From the NCBI RefSeq assembly GCF_018861755.1, contig NZ_JAHLEF010000035.1, forward strand, positions 1 through 54,035: a stretch of 54,035 nucleotides of DNA, read 5' to 3'. The position numbers were made by a program, and so were the translations under genes. Positions 8,639 through 19,285 of the stretch are shown piece by piece. The DNA comes from Clostridium sp. CF012 (lineage in GTDB: Bacteria > Bacillota > Clostridia > Clostridiales > Clostridiaceae). Numbering within the stretch: the stretch's first letter is position 1; the number at the start of each line of letters is the position of its first letter. Under the pieces are notes generated by a model. It was not told the DNA's origin, ran no database searches, and saw only the letters and a list, made by a program, of their open reading frames with translations.

Positions 8639-9859
8639 ATGAGAGAAAATATAAAAATGCGATATCCAAGATATCTTAAAGAATTTAAATGTATAGGTGG
8701 GAAATGCACAGATAGCTGTTGTATTGGATGGGATATAGATATTGATGAGGTCACCTTCAGGCAGTATTATAAAGTTCAAGACAAAGAAATGAAGCTCATG
8801 TTACAGAAAAATGTACATATTAATGATTATTACCTAAGCCCTGATGTAGATTATGGAAAAATAAAATTAAAAAGTGGGAAACGGTGTGCCTTTTTAGATG
8901 AAGAAAATTACTGTATAATTCATTCTAAAATTGGAGAGAAATATCTTTCAAGTGTTTGCACATCTTTTCCTAGAATAACAAATAAAGTAGATAGGTATTA
9001 TGAAATATCCCTTGATGTAGCATGCCCCGAAGCTGCAAGAGTTCTTTTATTAAAAGAAGAAGGAATTGAATTTACGGAAAGTTACGAGCATTTAGGAAAA
9101 CATATATTATCAAGTGATATTGAAACTACATCTACAGAATATAATAACTCACCCCTTAAATATTTTAAAGAAATTAGAGATTTGAGTATTAAAATAATAC
9201 AAAACAGAGAATTTAATTTAAGTGAAAGACTGTACATATTAGGTGATTTTATAAATACAGTAGAAAAAGAACTTAAACATAAGTTTAATGATGTACCTAC
9301 ATTTATTAAACAATATAATATGAATTCAGTTAATGATTCTTATGAAAAAAATCAATCAAGTTATATTATGCAGATGGATTTTTTCAAAAAGATGATGGGT
9401 TTCTTAAATGTATCTAAAGAAGTTGAAAGTCCTTCTTTTAAGGAATATACTAAGCAAATTATAAGTGGATTCAAGTTTGATGAAGGAGAAGACATTATCA
9501 AATACTCTGAATTGCATGTAAAAGCATTTGAATATTATACTGAAAATTTTATAAATAATAATAGCTATATTTTCGAAAATTATTTAGTGAATTTTATGTA
9601 TAACTACATGTTCCCATTTAATGAATCGGAATCAATATTTGATGGATATATTTTGCTTTTAGTAAGATACTCATTTATTAGATTTTATTTAGTTGGGAAA
9701 TATCTATGTAATAAGAAAGATAACAAAAAAGATATGGTTGAATTTATCCAGTCTTTCTCAAAGACCATAGAACATCATACAACATATTTAGTTGATTCGC
9801 TAAATTATATAAAAGAAAATAAATTGGATAATATGGAATTTGCTAAAAAACTTCTATAA
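8639..9859 (+). CDS. FliB-like flagellin lysine N-methylase family protein
   Basis: The 406-residue product has the cysteine-rich N-terminus of the FliB/YkgJ-type family: GGKCTDSCCIGW near the start, then RCAFLDEENYCIIH, SVCTSFPR and DVACPEAA, together a likely metal or Fe-S site. In Salmonella FliB methylates flagellin lysines. Many Firmicutes homologues, as here, lie away from flagellar genes, so the substrate is uncertain. I place the start at ATG 8639 because AGGAAG lies six bases before it and homology begins at RYPRYLKEF. The reading frame is open further upstream to 8534, but that part has no good ribosome binding site. The C-terminal half is a helical region without recognised motifs. 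Confidence 0.75.
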   Translation: MRENIKMRYPRYLKEFKCIGGKCTDSCCIGWDIDIDEVTFRQYYKVQDKEMKLMLQKNVHINDYYLSPDVDYGKIKLKSGKRCAFLDEENYCIIHSKIGEKYLSSVCTSFPRITNKVDRYYEISLDVACPEAARVLLLKEEGIEFTESYEHLGKHILSSDIETTSTEYNNSPLKYFKEIRDLSIKIIQNREFNLSERLYILGDFINTVEKELKHKFNDVPTFIKQYNMNSVNDSYEKNQSSYIMQMDFFKKMMGFLNVSKEVESPSFKEYTKQIISGFKFDEGEDIIKYSELHVKAFEYYTENFINNNSYIFENYLVNFMYNYMFPFNESESIFDGYILLLVRYSFIRFYLVGKYLCNKKDNKKDMVEFIQSFSKTIEHHTTYLVDSLNYIKENKLDNMEFAKKLL

Positions 9860-9913
9860 AAAATACCTATAGGCTAAACACTTTTTTAAAAATGTCCAGT
9901 CTATAGTTACCAT

Positions 9914-9984
9914 TATAAACACAAACTTCCAGTTTATGTCATGACCTCGGGGGACGTTACAATAACTGGAAGTTATTGTTTGCT
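9914..9984 (+). repeat. Two-hairpin repeat family A, good copy
   Basis: The order is hairpin AAACTTCCAGTTT, centre TGACCTCGGGGGACGTTAC, hairpin AATAACTGGAAGTTATT, then end GTTTGCT. The left terminal AGCAAAC is diverged. It lies between the FliB-like gene and the oppositely oriented 53-residue ORF. Confidence 0.85.
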
Positions 9985-10035
9985 ATTGAGTAATAAAAGC
10001 AAAAGGATTAAAGCATTAATGCCTTAATCCTTTTC

Positions 10036-10330
10036 TTTTCATTTACGGGTATCTGTGTAACCTATATTAATAGTTAATTTTTCTTATTTATCGCTTAAAG
10101 CTTTTTTAAGGGCTTTAATTTCATCTTGGTGTATTTGCTTACTTTTGCTATCTCTTTTCTTATCATCTATAACTAATTGGGCCTGTAAGGTTTTAATTTG
10201 TCGCTTTATTTCGTCTTTATCTTTTGGAATTTCTAATTTTGACATATATTTGACCTCCTTTAAATAATCTTATATATATCTATTCTGCATTTGAAAGTTA
10301 TTTCCTTGTAAATAGTCATTTTTTATTAGA
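10036..10330. repeat. Duplication C, intact copy (carries the 53-residue ORF)
   Basis: The segment matches 36345-36645 on both sides of the small ORF, e.g. GGTATCTGTGT, TATATTAATAGTTAAT, ATATCTATTCTGCATTTG and AAAGTT followed by TTTCCTT. The duplicated unit therefore includes promoter and downstream DNA. Edges are estimated by eye. Confidence 0.7.
10084..10245 (-). CDS. Small charged protein, 53 residues
   Basis: The ATG at 10245 follows AAAGGAGGTCAAATAT, a near-perfect ribosome binding site, and opens MSKLEIPKDKDEIKRQIKTL, ending KALKKALSDK. It is lysine/glutamate-rich with heptad-like spacing, so it is probably a short helical or coiled-coil protein without membrane segment. A paralogous copy with the same upstream region is at 36399-36561, broken by a one-base insertion. 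No function can be assigned. Confidence 0.65.
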   Translation of the reverse strand: MSKLEIPKDKDEIKRQIKTLQAQLVIDDKKRDSKSKQIHQDEIKALKKALSDK

Positions 10331-10495
10331 TAAATATAATAAGTAATTAATTAAAGTGAACTACTCATATTTTATATATCATATTTCCTAGTGTCTGAGA
10401 TCCACAAGTGATTTGAGTCCACCATAATAACTTGGGTGAATGAAGCAACTTTTTCAATATCCAAGTCATCATCGAAACATTTTATTCACTCACTA

Positions 10496-10574
10496 TTATG
10501 TCACGACCTCTTGGGACGTAACAATAGAAAGTAAAAACTTCCAGTTTTTACTATGACCTCGGGGAATACGTTAT
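10496..10574 (+). repeat. Two adjoining partial copies of repeat family A
   Basis: The first part is TATGTCACGACCTC plus TTGGGACGTAACAATAG (right arm missing). It is directly followed by the left arm AGAAAGTAAAAACTTCCAG, TTTTTACTATGACCTCGGGG and ACG. The second copy stops at the termination codon of the peptidase E gene; the repeat's GTAACG-like sequence seems to supply the TAA. Confidence 0.75.
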
Positions 10575-11206
10575 GGCTTCTTAAACAGTACAACTCCGCT
10601 ACCCATAAAAGTAATTGTATCATCTTGAATATAAGCCGCACAACCATCCGGCAATGCGATTGTGCCATATGACTGCGCTGAATACTCTTGAATCCTATTT
10701 CGTTTATAGTTTGTATTATCATAATCCCCATTCCCATAATGACAACAAATGTTAAAACCTTTTACCAAATTTAGTCCTGTTGAATCTTCAAAGCCAATAG
10801 TGTTTTCACTATCATAGGTTGTACTCGTTATATCTTCACTAAAAATAATGCTTCCTGCTGATAAGCCATATACAAATCCACCTCGATTTATAAAATCAAT
10901 GAGCTTTTTATCAAATCCACTCTCTTTTATTTCCTTCAAAAGCTTAAAAGTGTTGCCACCTCCGATATATATTGCGGTGTATATATCGCTTATAACTGCT
11001 TTGTTCAGGTCAATGCACATTTCTATATTGAAAATTCCATATTTATTATAAGTGCGTTTGAACCATTCAAAGCGTTGGTCGTAATTAGTTTCTTTATCAG
11101 CGACTGGTACATATAATACTGTTCGACTTAAATCAATTTGAGAAGCAAAAAATTCGTCAAGTGTGACAACGCCTTCGGCGTTGCCTCCTGATAATAATAA
11201 TTTCAT
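10571..11206 (-). CDS. pepE: Peptidase E-like serine peptidase (S51 family)
   Basis: This 211-residue protein matches dipeptidase E, a cytoplasmic serine peptidase that cleaves N-terminal aspartyl dipeptides. YIGGGNTFKLL and YGLSAGSIIF are the family landmarks, the latter holding the nucleophile serine of the G-x-SAG elbow; CCHYGNGDYDN gives the likely histidine region. ATG at 11206 is chosen because GGAGGGATAC lies just before it; a GTG five codons upstream would bury that site. The C-terminus (VVLFKKP) runs directly into a family A repeat, so the last codons may have been changed by it. Confidence 0.82.
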   Translation of the reverse strand: MKLLLSGGNAEGVVTLDEFFASQIDLSRTVLYVPVADKETNYDQRFEWFKRTYNKYGIFNIEMCIDLNKAVISDIYTAIYIGGGNTFKLLKEIKESGFDKKLIDFINRGGFVYGLSAGSIIFSEDITSTTYDSENTIGFEDSTGLNLVKGFNICCHYGNGDYDNTNYKRNRIQEYSAQSYGTIALPDGCAAYIQDDTITFMGSGVVLFKKP

Positions 11207-11220
11207 TTCGTATCCCTCCA

Positions 11221-11560
11221 CAAATATAAATTAACTAAATTAACCACTCAAACCAATCATCAAATGATTATTGAGATTATATACATAATAAACTGCAAGA
11301 AATTACAAGTCAACAACTTTTACATAGTCTTGAAATTGTGACTTTACGGTGTTTTTAACTCCCAATGCCAACGGCCACACAAACCGTAACCTCAGTCCGT
11401 GTGCTACGTTTACCATAACCCTTATTCTCTCTATCGAATGAATAAAACTCACATAAATGCCTAAATTCCGCCACTTTCAAGAGTACATTCGACATAGTCC
11501 TACCACGCACTCTACGTGGCCCGAGTTGCCATTATTGATGTCAGGGTTCTCGGGAACATA
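11221..11560. other. Gene-free stretch of atypical composition
   Basis: Between the peptidase E start and the broken gene at 11561 no ORF is supported. Positions ~11330-11540 are visibly GC-richer than the surroundings and contain a CCACG/CGTGG hairpin near 11500-11520 and GGGTTCTCGGGAACAT at ~11547. It looks like foreign or relict DNA of unknown origin. Confidence 0.4.
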
Positions 11561-11735
11561 TCAATCAAAATATGGATTCATCACATAGCCCGCTGGATAT
11601 GCCTCGATATAGTCCTCAAGCGGTGGAAAGTGTGAAAGCACATTATCTACAAAATCATAAAGATGATCAATATCATCCAAAAATTCCTGTGGAGTTCCAA
11701 TATCTCTGTATCTGAACGAATGAATTGCATTCCTT
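11561..11735 (-). pseudogene. C-terminal fragment of an unidentified protein
   Basis: The minus-strand frame reading FRYRDIGTPQEFLDDIDHL, then SHFPPLEDYIEAYPAGY and ending VMNPYFD looks like the end of a soluble protein, perhaps of a DUF3885-like family. It has no start of its own and overlaps the broken end of the MORN-like ORF in a different frame. The family guess is weak. Confidence 0.35.
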
Positions 11736-11963
11736 TTATGCTGTACCGATGGGCTCTCCCTTTTCAAAGTGCCCCGAACGTTTAATCGTTCCATCCGGTC
11801 GATACCATTCCCAATAAGCATCAGGCTGATCATTTACCATCTTGCCCTTAGACCAAATAGTGGACCCATTTGCATGGTATTTAATCTTATACCCATCAAT
11901 AACATCCAATTTCTTTTCTTTAACGCCGTTAGGATGAATCAGGTCACATTTTTCATTGTCCAT
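11736..11963 (-). pseudogene. MORN/YwqK-like protein, probably truncated
   Basis: The 75-residue frame reads MDNEKCDLIHPNGVKEKKL then repeats of the type YHANGSTIWSKGKMVNDQPD and WYRPDGTIKRSGHFEKGEPI. These are MORN-like units as in YwqK-type proteins, which occur beside toxins of contact-dependent systems. The frame stops abruptly in GEPIGTA where relatives continue with W-x-x-Y. In another frame downstream (11561-11735) lies a different protein end. I read this as a truncated gene joined to another fragment. The ATG at 11963 follows AGGAGC. Confidence 0.5.
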
Positions 11964-12087
11964 AGCTTAAATTGCTCCTATTCTGATAATCATTTTACTA
12001 ATATTTTCTCATATTATTCCCATTCATTTTTAATTACTCATACATGCTGTTCCACAGACTTTATAAAGACTTACTTATATTCTTAGC

Positions 12088-12140
12088 AAATTCGCTATGC
12101 TTCGCCCATTTATTTACAAAGACCTCGAGGAATATGAACA
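12088..12140 (+). repeat. Decayed repeat of family A, AGCAAATTCGCT arm type
   Basis: AGCAAATTCGCTATGCTTCGC, with centre GACCTCGAGG and then TATGAACACA, resembles the copy at 28644 (AGCAAATTCACTTCGCT and CCCTCGAGGGTCGTGAAC). Confidence 0.5.
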
Positions 12141-12150
12141 CATACATAAC

Positions 12151-12305
12151 TCCCTGTAATTATTTAAACTTCTATAACCTATAATTCTACATTAATTTCC
12201 AATTACCTCTAAATACAGTAACATTTCTGTAAATTAATACAAATCAATTGTTCCAATCAATTAGAGAAATCATACCATAAATTTCTGTATGAAATAAGCT
12301 TTTTA
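12151..12305 (-). repeat. Leader-like repeat family B, diverged copy
   Basis: It shares ATAATTCTACATTAATTTCC, CAATCAATTAGAGAAA and ATGAAATAAGCTTTT with copies at 40832 and 45112. On the minus strand the hairpin CATACAGAAATTTATG retains the GAAA loop with one mismatch. It lies ~190 bases upstream of the MORN-like gene in the same orientation as the other copies relative to their genes. Confidence 0.65.
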
Positions 12306-12503
12306 AGTTACATATAAATTACTTTTAATTGCAAACATAACTCGGAACTTCTCACTCTAAATTCTCATCAAATATCACATTTTTCCTAGTTGTCGCTCTA
12401 TTGCCTTTTTATAGGTTGCCGGTGCGACCTCGTAGGAGATAACTGTAAGTTATTTTCATTAATTGTATACAACTGGTATATTTTTTTATTAGAAAGGAGA
12501 ACA

Positions 12504-12769
12504 ATGATTCAAGCAGATCAGCGTAAAGAATGGAGTCTATTATTTTATAAAAATGATTTCCAATCACCTCTTACTAAAGAAGAAGCCGGTGGGATTGCTG
12601 CAGCACACCTTGATTTTTCGTTTAAAGAAAAAGGTATTAAAGGTCATTTTAATATGGTATATGAACCAGAGCTAGAGTTGCCTGAGCATATGCTTCATCT
12701 TAGGATATACAATATAGTGAAAATCACAAGGAAACGAGGAGATGTTAAAAATGTCAAGATACGTACATG
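12504..12769 (+). pseudogene. Unidentified gene, 3' end lost
   Basis: ATG 12504 follows AGAAAGGAGAAC and opens MIQADQRKEWSLLFYKNDFQ, then SPLTKEEAGGIAAAHLDFSF. The frame stays open to 12902, but from about 12770 its DNA is the antisense of a recognisable DUF4491 gene. The real protein therefore ended elsewhere and the 3' part is lost. I do not recognise the N-terminal ~88 residues. Confidence 0.5.
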
Positions 12770-12985
12770 TATGCTCCAAAGCGAAGAGAATCCGACAACA
12801 CCAGCAATTGCAGAAGTCATACTGCTATTTATAAATAGAGACAATCCAATTAGTGATACTCCTGCAACTAAAAAAACAGGCCACACTTTTTTACCAAGGT
12901 AGTATTCTGTTTTTATTACTATTGGATGAAAAATACCGATTATTGCGAAAGCAATTATTCCTATTGTTATACCTTGAAAATTCAT
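12770..12985 (-). pseudogene. DUF4491 membrane protein, C-terminus lost
   Basis: MNFQGITIGIIAFAIIGIFH followed by PIVIKTEYYLGKKVWPVF and two further hydrophobic segments matches the DUF4491 family (~95 residues, three membrane helices). Homology runs to FSSLWSI (residue ~72), where relatives continue with a charged tail. Here it continues into the antisense of the neighbouring ORF and stops at 12695. The ATG at 12985 follows GGAGGTATGATT. It is a truncation at a deletion junction near 12770. Confidence 0.65.
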
Positions 12986-13111
12986 AATCATACCTCCTTT
13001 TTAAAAAATTCTATATATATAATATTATAACGTATATGGATATTATTATAAATATTATTTACAGGCTATTTAATTTCTCTTGTAATCTTCTCAAATAGTC
13101 TAAGTTAAATT

Positions 13112-13182
13112 AGCAAACATAAACTTCCAGTTTATGTCACGACCTCGGGGGACGTTACAATAACTGGAAGCTATTGTTTGCT
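13112..13182 (+). repeat. Two-hairpin repeat family A, best complete copy
   Basis: Ends AGCAAAC and GTTTGCT form the outer inverted repeat; inside are hairpins ATAAACTTCCAGTTTAT and AATAACTGGAAGCTATT around GACCTCGGGGGACGTTAC. The total is 71 bases, the same as copies at 29444 and 34736. It sits 29 bases after the katG stop codon. Confidence 0.9.
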
Positions 13183-13210
13183 TTTTAAAGAAATTTCCTG
13201 ATTATTTTAT

Positions 13211-15442
<2,232 letters not shown>

Positions 15443-15586
15443 CTACCTGCACACCTACTTAATCTATATATACACAAAGGTAATGTAGCCTATCTTATAT
15501 AAATACTATTACTGTAAATTATATAAATATATAACTAGTAATATGAGTGAATTGATAAACAATATTGGGTAAGTTATCTGATTTGA

Positions 15587-15716
15587 TTAGTAATTATTAC
15601 ACTTGTTTATTATGTAGTTATAAACTATTGCGTCTTCTTCAGTAATACCAACCTGTCCATTTATTCTGACTAAATGCTCATTAATTTCTTCATTTATCAA
15701 ATCCTTGACCAAGAAG
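15587..15716 (-). pseudogene. C-terminal gene remnant beside a hairpin
   Basis: A minus-strand frame without start reads FLVKDLINEEINEHLVRING, then QVGITEEDAIVYNYIINK and stops at 15587. It looks like a true protein end. Directly upstream is a hairpin CCACCT-CTT-AGGTGG at 15721-15735, of the kind seen near IS200/IS605-type elements, so a mobile element may have removed the rest. The remaining part of 15413-15855 shows nothing else. Confidence 0.4.
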
Positions 15717-15855
15717 CCATCCACCTCTTAGGTGGTGGTACTTCAGAATAATAATAGTAATACCTATTGACATTAGAGCTAGTCCAAGGTTCATTATTTA
15801 CTTAGATGAATTTTAATGATTCTATCAATAAATATTACAAAAGGGGAATACAATC

Positions 15856-17127
15856 ATGAGCGGATATAACGCAGTATTAGCAAGAAATACGGAAAATGCT
15901 CCAAAAGGTATCGGTCCATATTCACAAACTGTAGCTTTCTCTCATTACAATAATCTTTCAGCTCAATTACCTATCGATCCCAAATCCGGTAAATTGGTAG
16001 CTGGTGGTGTAAAAGAGCAGGCGAAGCAGTGCTTTAAAAATATCAAGGCAATTCTAGACAGCATCGACCATGTTATGAGCGATGTTGTTAGAATCACTGT
16101 ATTCGTTAAGAATATCAAAGATATTGATGCTGTAGACGAAGTTTATAAAACATTCTTTACAACCTATGTTCCTACAAGGACGATAGTCGCAGTTGCAGCT
16201 TTGCCTATGGATGCTTTGGTGCAAATTGAAGCACTTGTTTCAAACGGTGAAGGTACAATTCCAAACGCACCACAAGCAGGGGACCTCATAAAGCTTACAA
16301 ATAACACGGCAAATGCGCCAACAAGTCCTCTATCTACGCAAACTGTAGCTTTCTCTCATTACAATAATATTTCAGCTCAATTACCTATTGATCCAAAATG
16401 TGGTAAATTGGTAACTGGTGGTGTAAAAGAGCAAGCTGGACAGTGCTTAAAGAATATCAAGGCAATTTTAGAAAGTATCGACGTTCCTTTTGACGATATT
16501 GTCAAAATTAATATCTTCCTTAAAAACCTCTCGGATATTGAAGCCGTAAACGAAGTTTATACAACATTTTTCCCAGACTCAGCTATTGCCAGGGCCGTAG
16601 CCTATGTCCCTGCACGAACAATAGTTGCAGCTTCAGCGCTACCTATGGATGCTTTGGTACAAATTGAAGCAGTGGTGTCACACGGAGATGGTACACCTCC
16701 ACAAGCTGTTGAAGACAGGCATGGACTCATCATAGATGCAAACAATACGGAAAATGCACCAAAAAATTCTCTATATACACAAACTGTAGCTTTTTCTCAT
16801 TACAATCATCTTTCAGCTCAATTACCTTTAGACCCAAAAACTGGTGAAATGGTAGCTGGTGGTGTAAAAGAGCAGGCAAGGCAGTGCTTAAATAATATCA
16901 AGGCAATTATAGAAAGTATCGACCACGTTATGGACGATGTTGTTAAAGTAAATATCTTCCTTAAAAATATCGCAGATATTGATGCTGTAGACGAAGTTTA
17001 CACAACTTTCTTCCCAAGCGGTGTTCCTGCACGAAGAACAGTTGGCGTATCAGCTTTACCTAAAGATGCTTTAGTCCAAATCGATGTAGTTGTATCAAAC
17101 GCTGAAGGAACACCTCCAAGAGTATAA
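15856..17127 (+). CDS. Triple-domain RidA (YjgF/YER057c/UK114) protein
   Basis: The 423-residue protein is three consecutive RidA domains (about 1-134, 147-280, 294-420) joined by short linkers. RidA enzymes are ~130-residue proteins acting as homotrimers that hydrolyse reactive 2-aminoacrylate-type imines, with active sites between subunits. The key arginine is kept in each domain (R108 in PTRTIV, R254 in PARTIV, R393 in PARRTV). The GPYSQ motif is intact only in domain 1; domains 2 and 3 have PLSTQ and SLYTQ. The glutamate of VQIEA is kept in 1 and 2 and is Asp in 3. Domain DNA is so similar that internal duplication is evident. ATG 15856 follows AAAGGGG. It is probably a single-chain trimer; one full and two altered sites are likely. 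Confidence 0.9.
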   Translation: MSGYNAVLARNTENAPKGIGPYSQTVAFSHYNNLSAQLPIDPKSGKLVAGGVKEQAKQCFKNIKAILDSIDHVMSDVVRITVFVKNIKDIDAVDEVYKTFFTTYVPTRTIVAVAALPMDALVQIEALVSNGEGTIPNAPQAGDLIKLTNNTANAPTSPLSTQTVAFSHYNNISAQLPIDPKCGKLVTGGVKEQAGQCLKNIKAILESIDVPFDDIVKINIFLKNLSDIEAVNEVYTTFFPDSAIARAVAYVPARTIVAASALPMDALVQIEAVVSHGDGTPPQAVEDRHGLIIDANNTENAPKNSLYTQTVAFSHYNHLSAQLPLDPKTGEMVAGGVKEQARQCLNNIKAIIESIDHVMDDVVKVNIFLKNIADIDAVDEVYTTFFPSGVPARRTVGVSALPKDALVQIDVVVSNAEGTPPRV

Positions 17128-17197
17128 CAGGCATTTGTTTGTAAATACAGGAACTATCAAAGTTACTTGTTAATGCCGGCGGTTAATGCGAAATCAT

Positions 17198-17239
17198 AAA
17201 AAAAGGGAGCTGAAAAAGTTTTTCAGCTCCCTTTTTTTT
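17198..17239 (+). terminator. Terminator after the triple RidA gene
   Basis: AAAAAAAGGGAGCTGAAAAA pairs with TTTTTCAGCTCCC and is followed by eight T's; the A-run also makes it usable from the other strand. Confidence 0.88.
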
Positions 17240-17411
17240 CAATGAATGTGAATATGGGGTACAGCCGACATGCATGTAAAAGTAGGCCACATACTGGAAT
17301 CAATTAATATCATAGATTTCACATTTTTTTATGGTATGTCTCTCCACATTTTGAGTTTTCTTCTAAATTTGGTATACTATATATAATCACATACACAAGG
17401 GGGGAAACATT

Positions 17412-18686
17412 ATGTCAATCAATAGTCAAAGAGAATTTGAACTTTTAAAAAAAATTGGTTTTGTACGAACCAGTGGTTCAAAAGAAGAATTAAAAGCTGC
17501 AAACCTTCTAATTGAGGAAATATCTTCAATAGGCTGCACGGGCCACTTAGAAGATTTTAAAGTTCCTACTTCTAATATTAAGAAAGCAACACTTACGGTA
17601 GTTGAGCCTTATGAAAAAGAATATGACATTACACCATATAACTGCTCAATTAGCACACCTGAAGGTGGAGTAATTACAGATTTTGTATATATAGAAGATG
17701 GGCTTGATGCAAATTTAATAGACCTTAAAGGAAAATTTGTACTTATAAATATGGGTCCAGATCCTAAGCTTTATAAAAAACTTATAAAAGCTGGTATCGC
17801 TGGTTATATAACCATGTGTGGTACTGCCATGGATGATGAAGATAAAACTGATATTACTGTAAGTAAAATGCGTGAAAAGAATACGAAGCACGGAAAAGTA
17901 CCTGCTATAAATATGCGTATGAAAGACGGCTTCCATATGGTTCATAACAAAGCTTCTATGGTGAAAGTAGAACTAATTACTGAAGATATTGAACTTACTT
18001 CACATAATGTTGTTGTAACCTTAGAAGGCACAAAATACCCTGATGAGATAATATCTTTCGGTGCTCATTATGACAGTACTCCTTTCAGTACTGGTGTATA
18101 TGACAATGGTGCTGGCTCAGTTATTATAATGGAACTTCTTAGACATTTTAAAGAAAATCCGCCAATTAGAACATTAAAATTTGTATGGTATGGTTCTGAA
18201 GAGGTTGGACTTCTTGGCAGTAAAGCTTATTTAAAGGCTCATGAGGAAGAACTACAAAAACATCTTCTAATGATTAATGTAGACGTTGCGGGCTCCATTA
18301 TCGGAAAAGAGAAGGCCCTAGTTACCGCGCAGCAAAGCTTGATTGATTATATTGATCATATGGCTAAAATAAAAGGCTTCCCGCTTAAGGTAGAACAGAG
18401 CATATATTCAAGTGATTCCACAGCCTTTGCAGATGCAGGGATTCCGTCCCTTACATTCTGCCGTTTTGCACCTATGGGTGGAGCATTCATCCACAGTCGT
18501 AACGATGTTATGGATTTTTTAAGTGCTGAGGCCTTAGAAAAAACTACCATAATAACGAAAGAATTCAGCGAATCTATTGTAAATTCACTAGTATTTCCAA
18601 TTGAAAGAAAGATTCCAGATAACATGAAAAAGGAATTAGATAAATACTTTGGCAGGGAACCTGAAAAAGAGGATTCAGTTAAATAA
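17412..18686 (+). CDS. M28-family zinc aminopeptidase
   Basis: The 424-residue protein has the di-zinc ligand pattern of M28 peptidases: GAHYDS (His), GVYDNGAGS (bridging Asp), GSEEVGLLGS (catalytic Glu and Glu ligand), INVDVAGS (Asp) and FIHSRND (His). An insert around residues 75-170 fits a PA-like domain. There is no signal peptide, so it is cytoplasmic or released by another route. The ATG at 17412 follows AAGGGGGGAAAC. It is monocistronic, with a terminator at 18738. A lipoprotein relative is encoded at 29776. Its peptide specificity is not evident. Confidence 0.88.
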   Translation: MSINSQREFELLKKIGFVRTSGSKEELKAANLLIEEISSIGCTGHLEDFKVPTSNIKKATLTVVEPYEKEYDITPYNCSISTPEGGVITDFVYIEDGLDANLIDLKGKFVLINMGPDPKLYKKLIKAGIAGYITMCGTAMDDEDKTDITVSKMREKNTKHGKVPAINMRMKDGFHMVHNKASMVKVELITEDIELTSHNVVVTLEGTKYPDEIISFGAHYDSTPFSTGVYDNGAGSVIIMELLRHFKENPPIRTLKFVWYGSEEVGLLGSKAYLKAHEEELQKHLLMINVDVAGSIIGKEKALVTAQQSLIDYIDHMAKIKGFPLKVEQSIYSSDSTAFADAGIPSLTFCRFAPMGGAFIHSRNDVMDFLSAEALEKTTIITKEFSESIVNSLVFPIERKIPDNMKKELDKYFGREPEKEDSVK

Positions 18687-18737
18687 TGGACAAGTTCATC
18701 TTGTTGTATGACTTTGTAAGGAGATTTGACTTGAACT

Positions 18738-18768
18738 AAGGATACTTTGTTATAACAAAGTATCCTTT
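18738..18768. terminator. Terminator after the M28 peptidase gene
   Basis: AAGGATACTTTGT pairs perfectly with ACAAAGTATCCTT, followed by TATTACTTT. Confidence 0.75.
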
Positions 18769-18792
18769 ATTACTTTCCTTGTCATTAGTATT

Positions 18793-18840
18793 ATTCGCTT
18801 CGCTCGTAAATACCCCCGTTGGTCATGAACAATCTCATTG
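18793..18840 (+). repeat. Decayed repeat of family A
   Basis: TTCGCTTCGCTCGTAAATAC followed by CCCCGTTGGTCATGAACAA resembles the left arm and centre of the copy at 28644. Its right arm is lost. Confidence 0.5.
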
Positions 18841-18870
18841 TATATGAACTAAAAAAATAAATATATCATA

Positions 18871-18920
18871 TTGACACTGCCACTACTGCGTGATACTATA
18901 TAGTGGTAGTAAGTGATACT
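18871..18920 (+). promoter_or_regulatory. Promoter and likely operator of the padR operon
   Basis: TTGACA (18871-18876) and TACTAT (18894-18899) are 17 bases apart. The region holds direct repeats GTGATACT (18890 and 18913) and the imperfect inverted pair CCACTACT / AGTGGTAG overlapping the -10. PadR regulators usually repress their own promoter, so this is the probable binding site. Confidence 0.6.
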
Positions 18921-18958
18921 GAATATCGGTAATACTAGATAGTGAAGAGGTGATCCAT

Positions 18959-19285
18959 TTGGAAAATATTACAGAAATGCTAAAAGGGGTCCTGGAAGGC
19001 TCTGTTCTTGAAATCATCAGCCATGAGGAAATATATGGTTACGAGATTACTAGGAGGCTGAATGCGCTTGGATTTTCAGATGTTGTGGATGGGACAGTTT
19101 ACACCATTTTGGTGCGGCTTGAGAAGAATAAACTCGTGGACATAGAAAAAAAACCATCCGATATGGGACCGCCGCGAAAGTTTTTCAAGCTCAACGACGC
19201 GGGACGTGAGGAACTGAGGAGGTTCTGGGAAAGATGGGAATTTGTATCATCAAAAATTAACGAGTTAAAGGAGAAGAAAAAATGA
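18959..19285 (+). CDS. PadR-family transcriptional regulator
   Basis: The 108-residue protein starts MENITEMLKGVLEGSVLEII and has the PadR winged helix (YGYEITRRLN, GTVYTILVRLEKNKLV, GPPRKFFKLNDAGREELRRF) with a short C-terminal helix. It is a homodimeric repressor, often of efflux pumps. I use TTG 18959 because AGAGGTGA lies before it and homology starts there; a GTG three codons earlier lies inside that site. It overlaps the next gene by ATGA, so translation is coupled. The operon and the following ABC exporter suggest it senses the pump's substrate. Confidence 0.85.
   Translation: MENITEMLKGVLEGSVLEIISHEEIYGYEITRRLNALGFSDVVDGTVYTILVRLEKNKLVDIEKKPSDMGPPRKFFKLNDAGREELRRFWERWEFVSSKINELKEKKK

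Noticed and set aside
8501-8779. Minus-strand 92-codon frame opposite the FliB-like gene
   Set aside because: It is antisense to the conserved cysteine-rich N-terminus of the FliB-like gene and has no ribosome binding site.
11207-11221. GTG start five codons upstream in pepE
   Set aside because: The GTG lies at the ribosome binding site GGAGGG that serves the ATG at 11206, and homologues begin MKLLLSGG.
12390-12503. Upstream extension of the 12504 ORF
   Set aside because: The ATG at 12504 has the AGAAAGGAG site; the upstream part is cysteine/leucine-rich and contains a decayed repeat centre.
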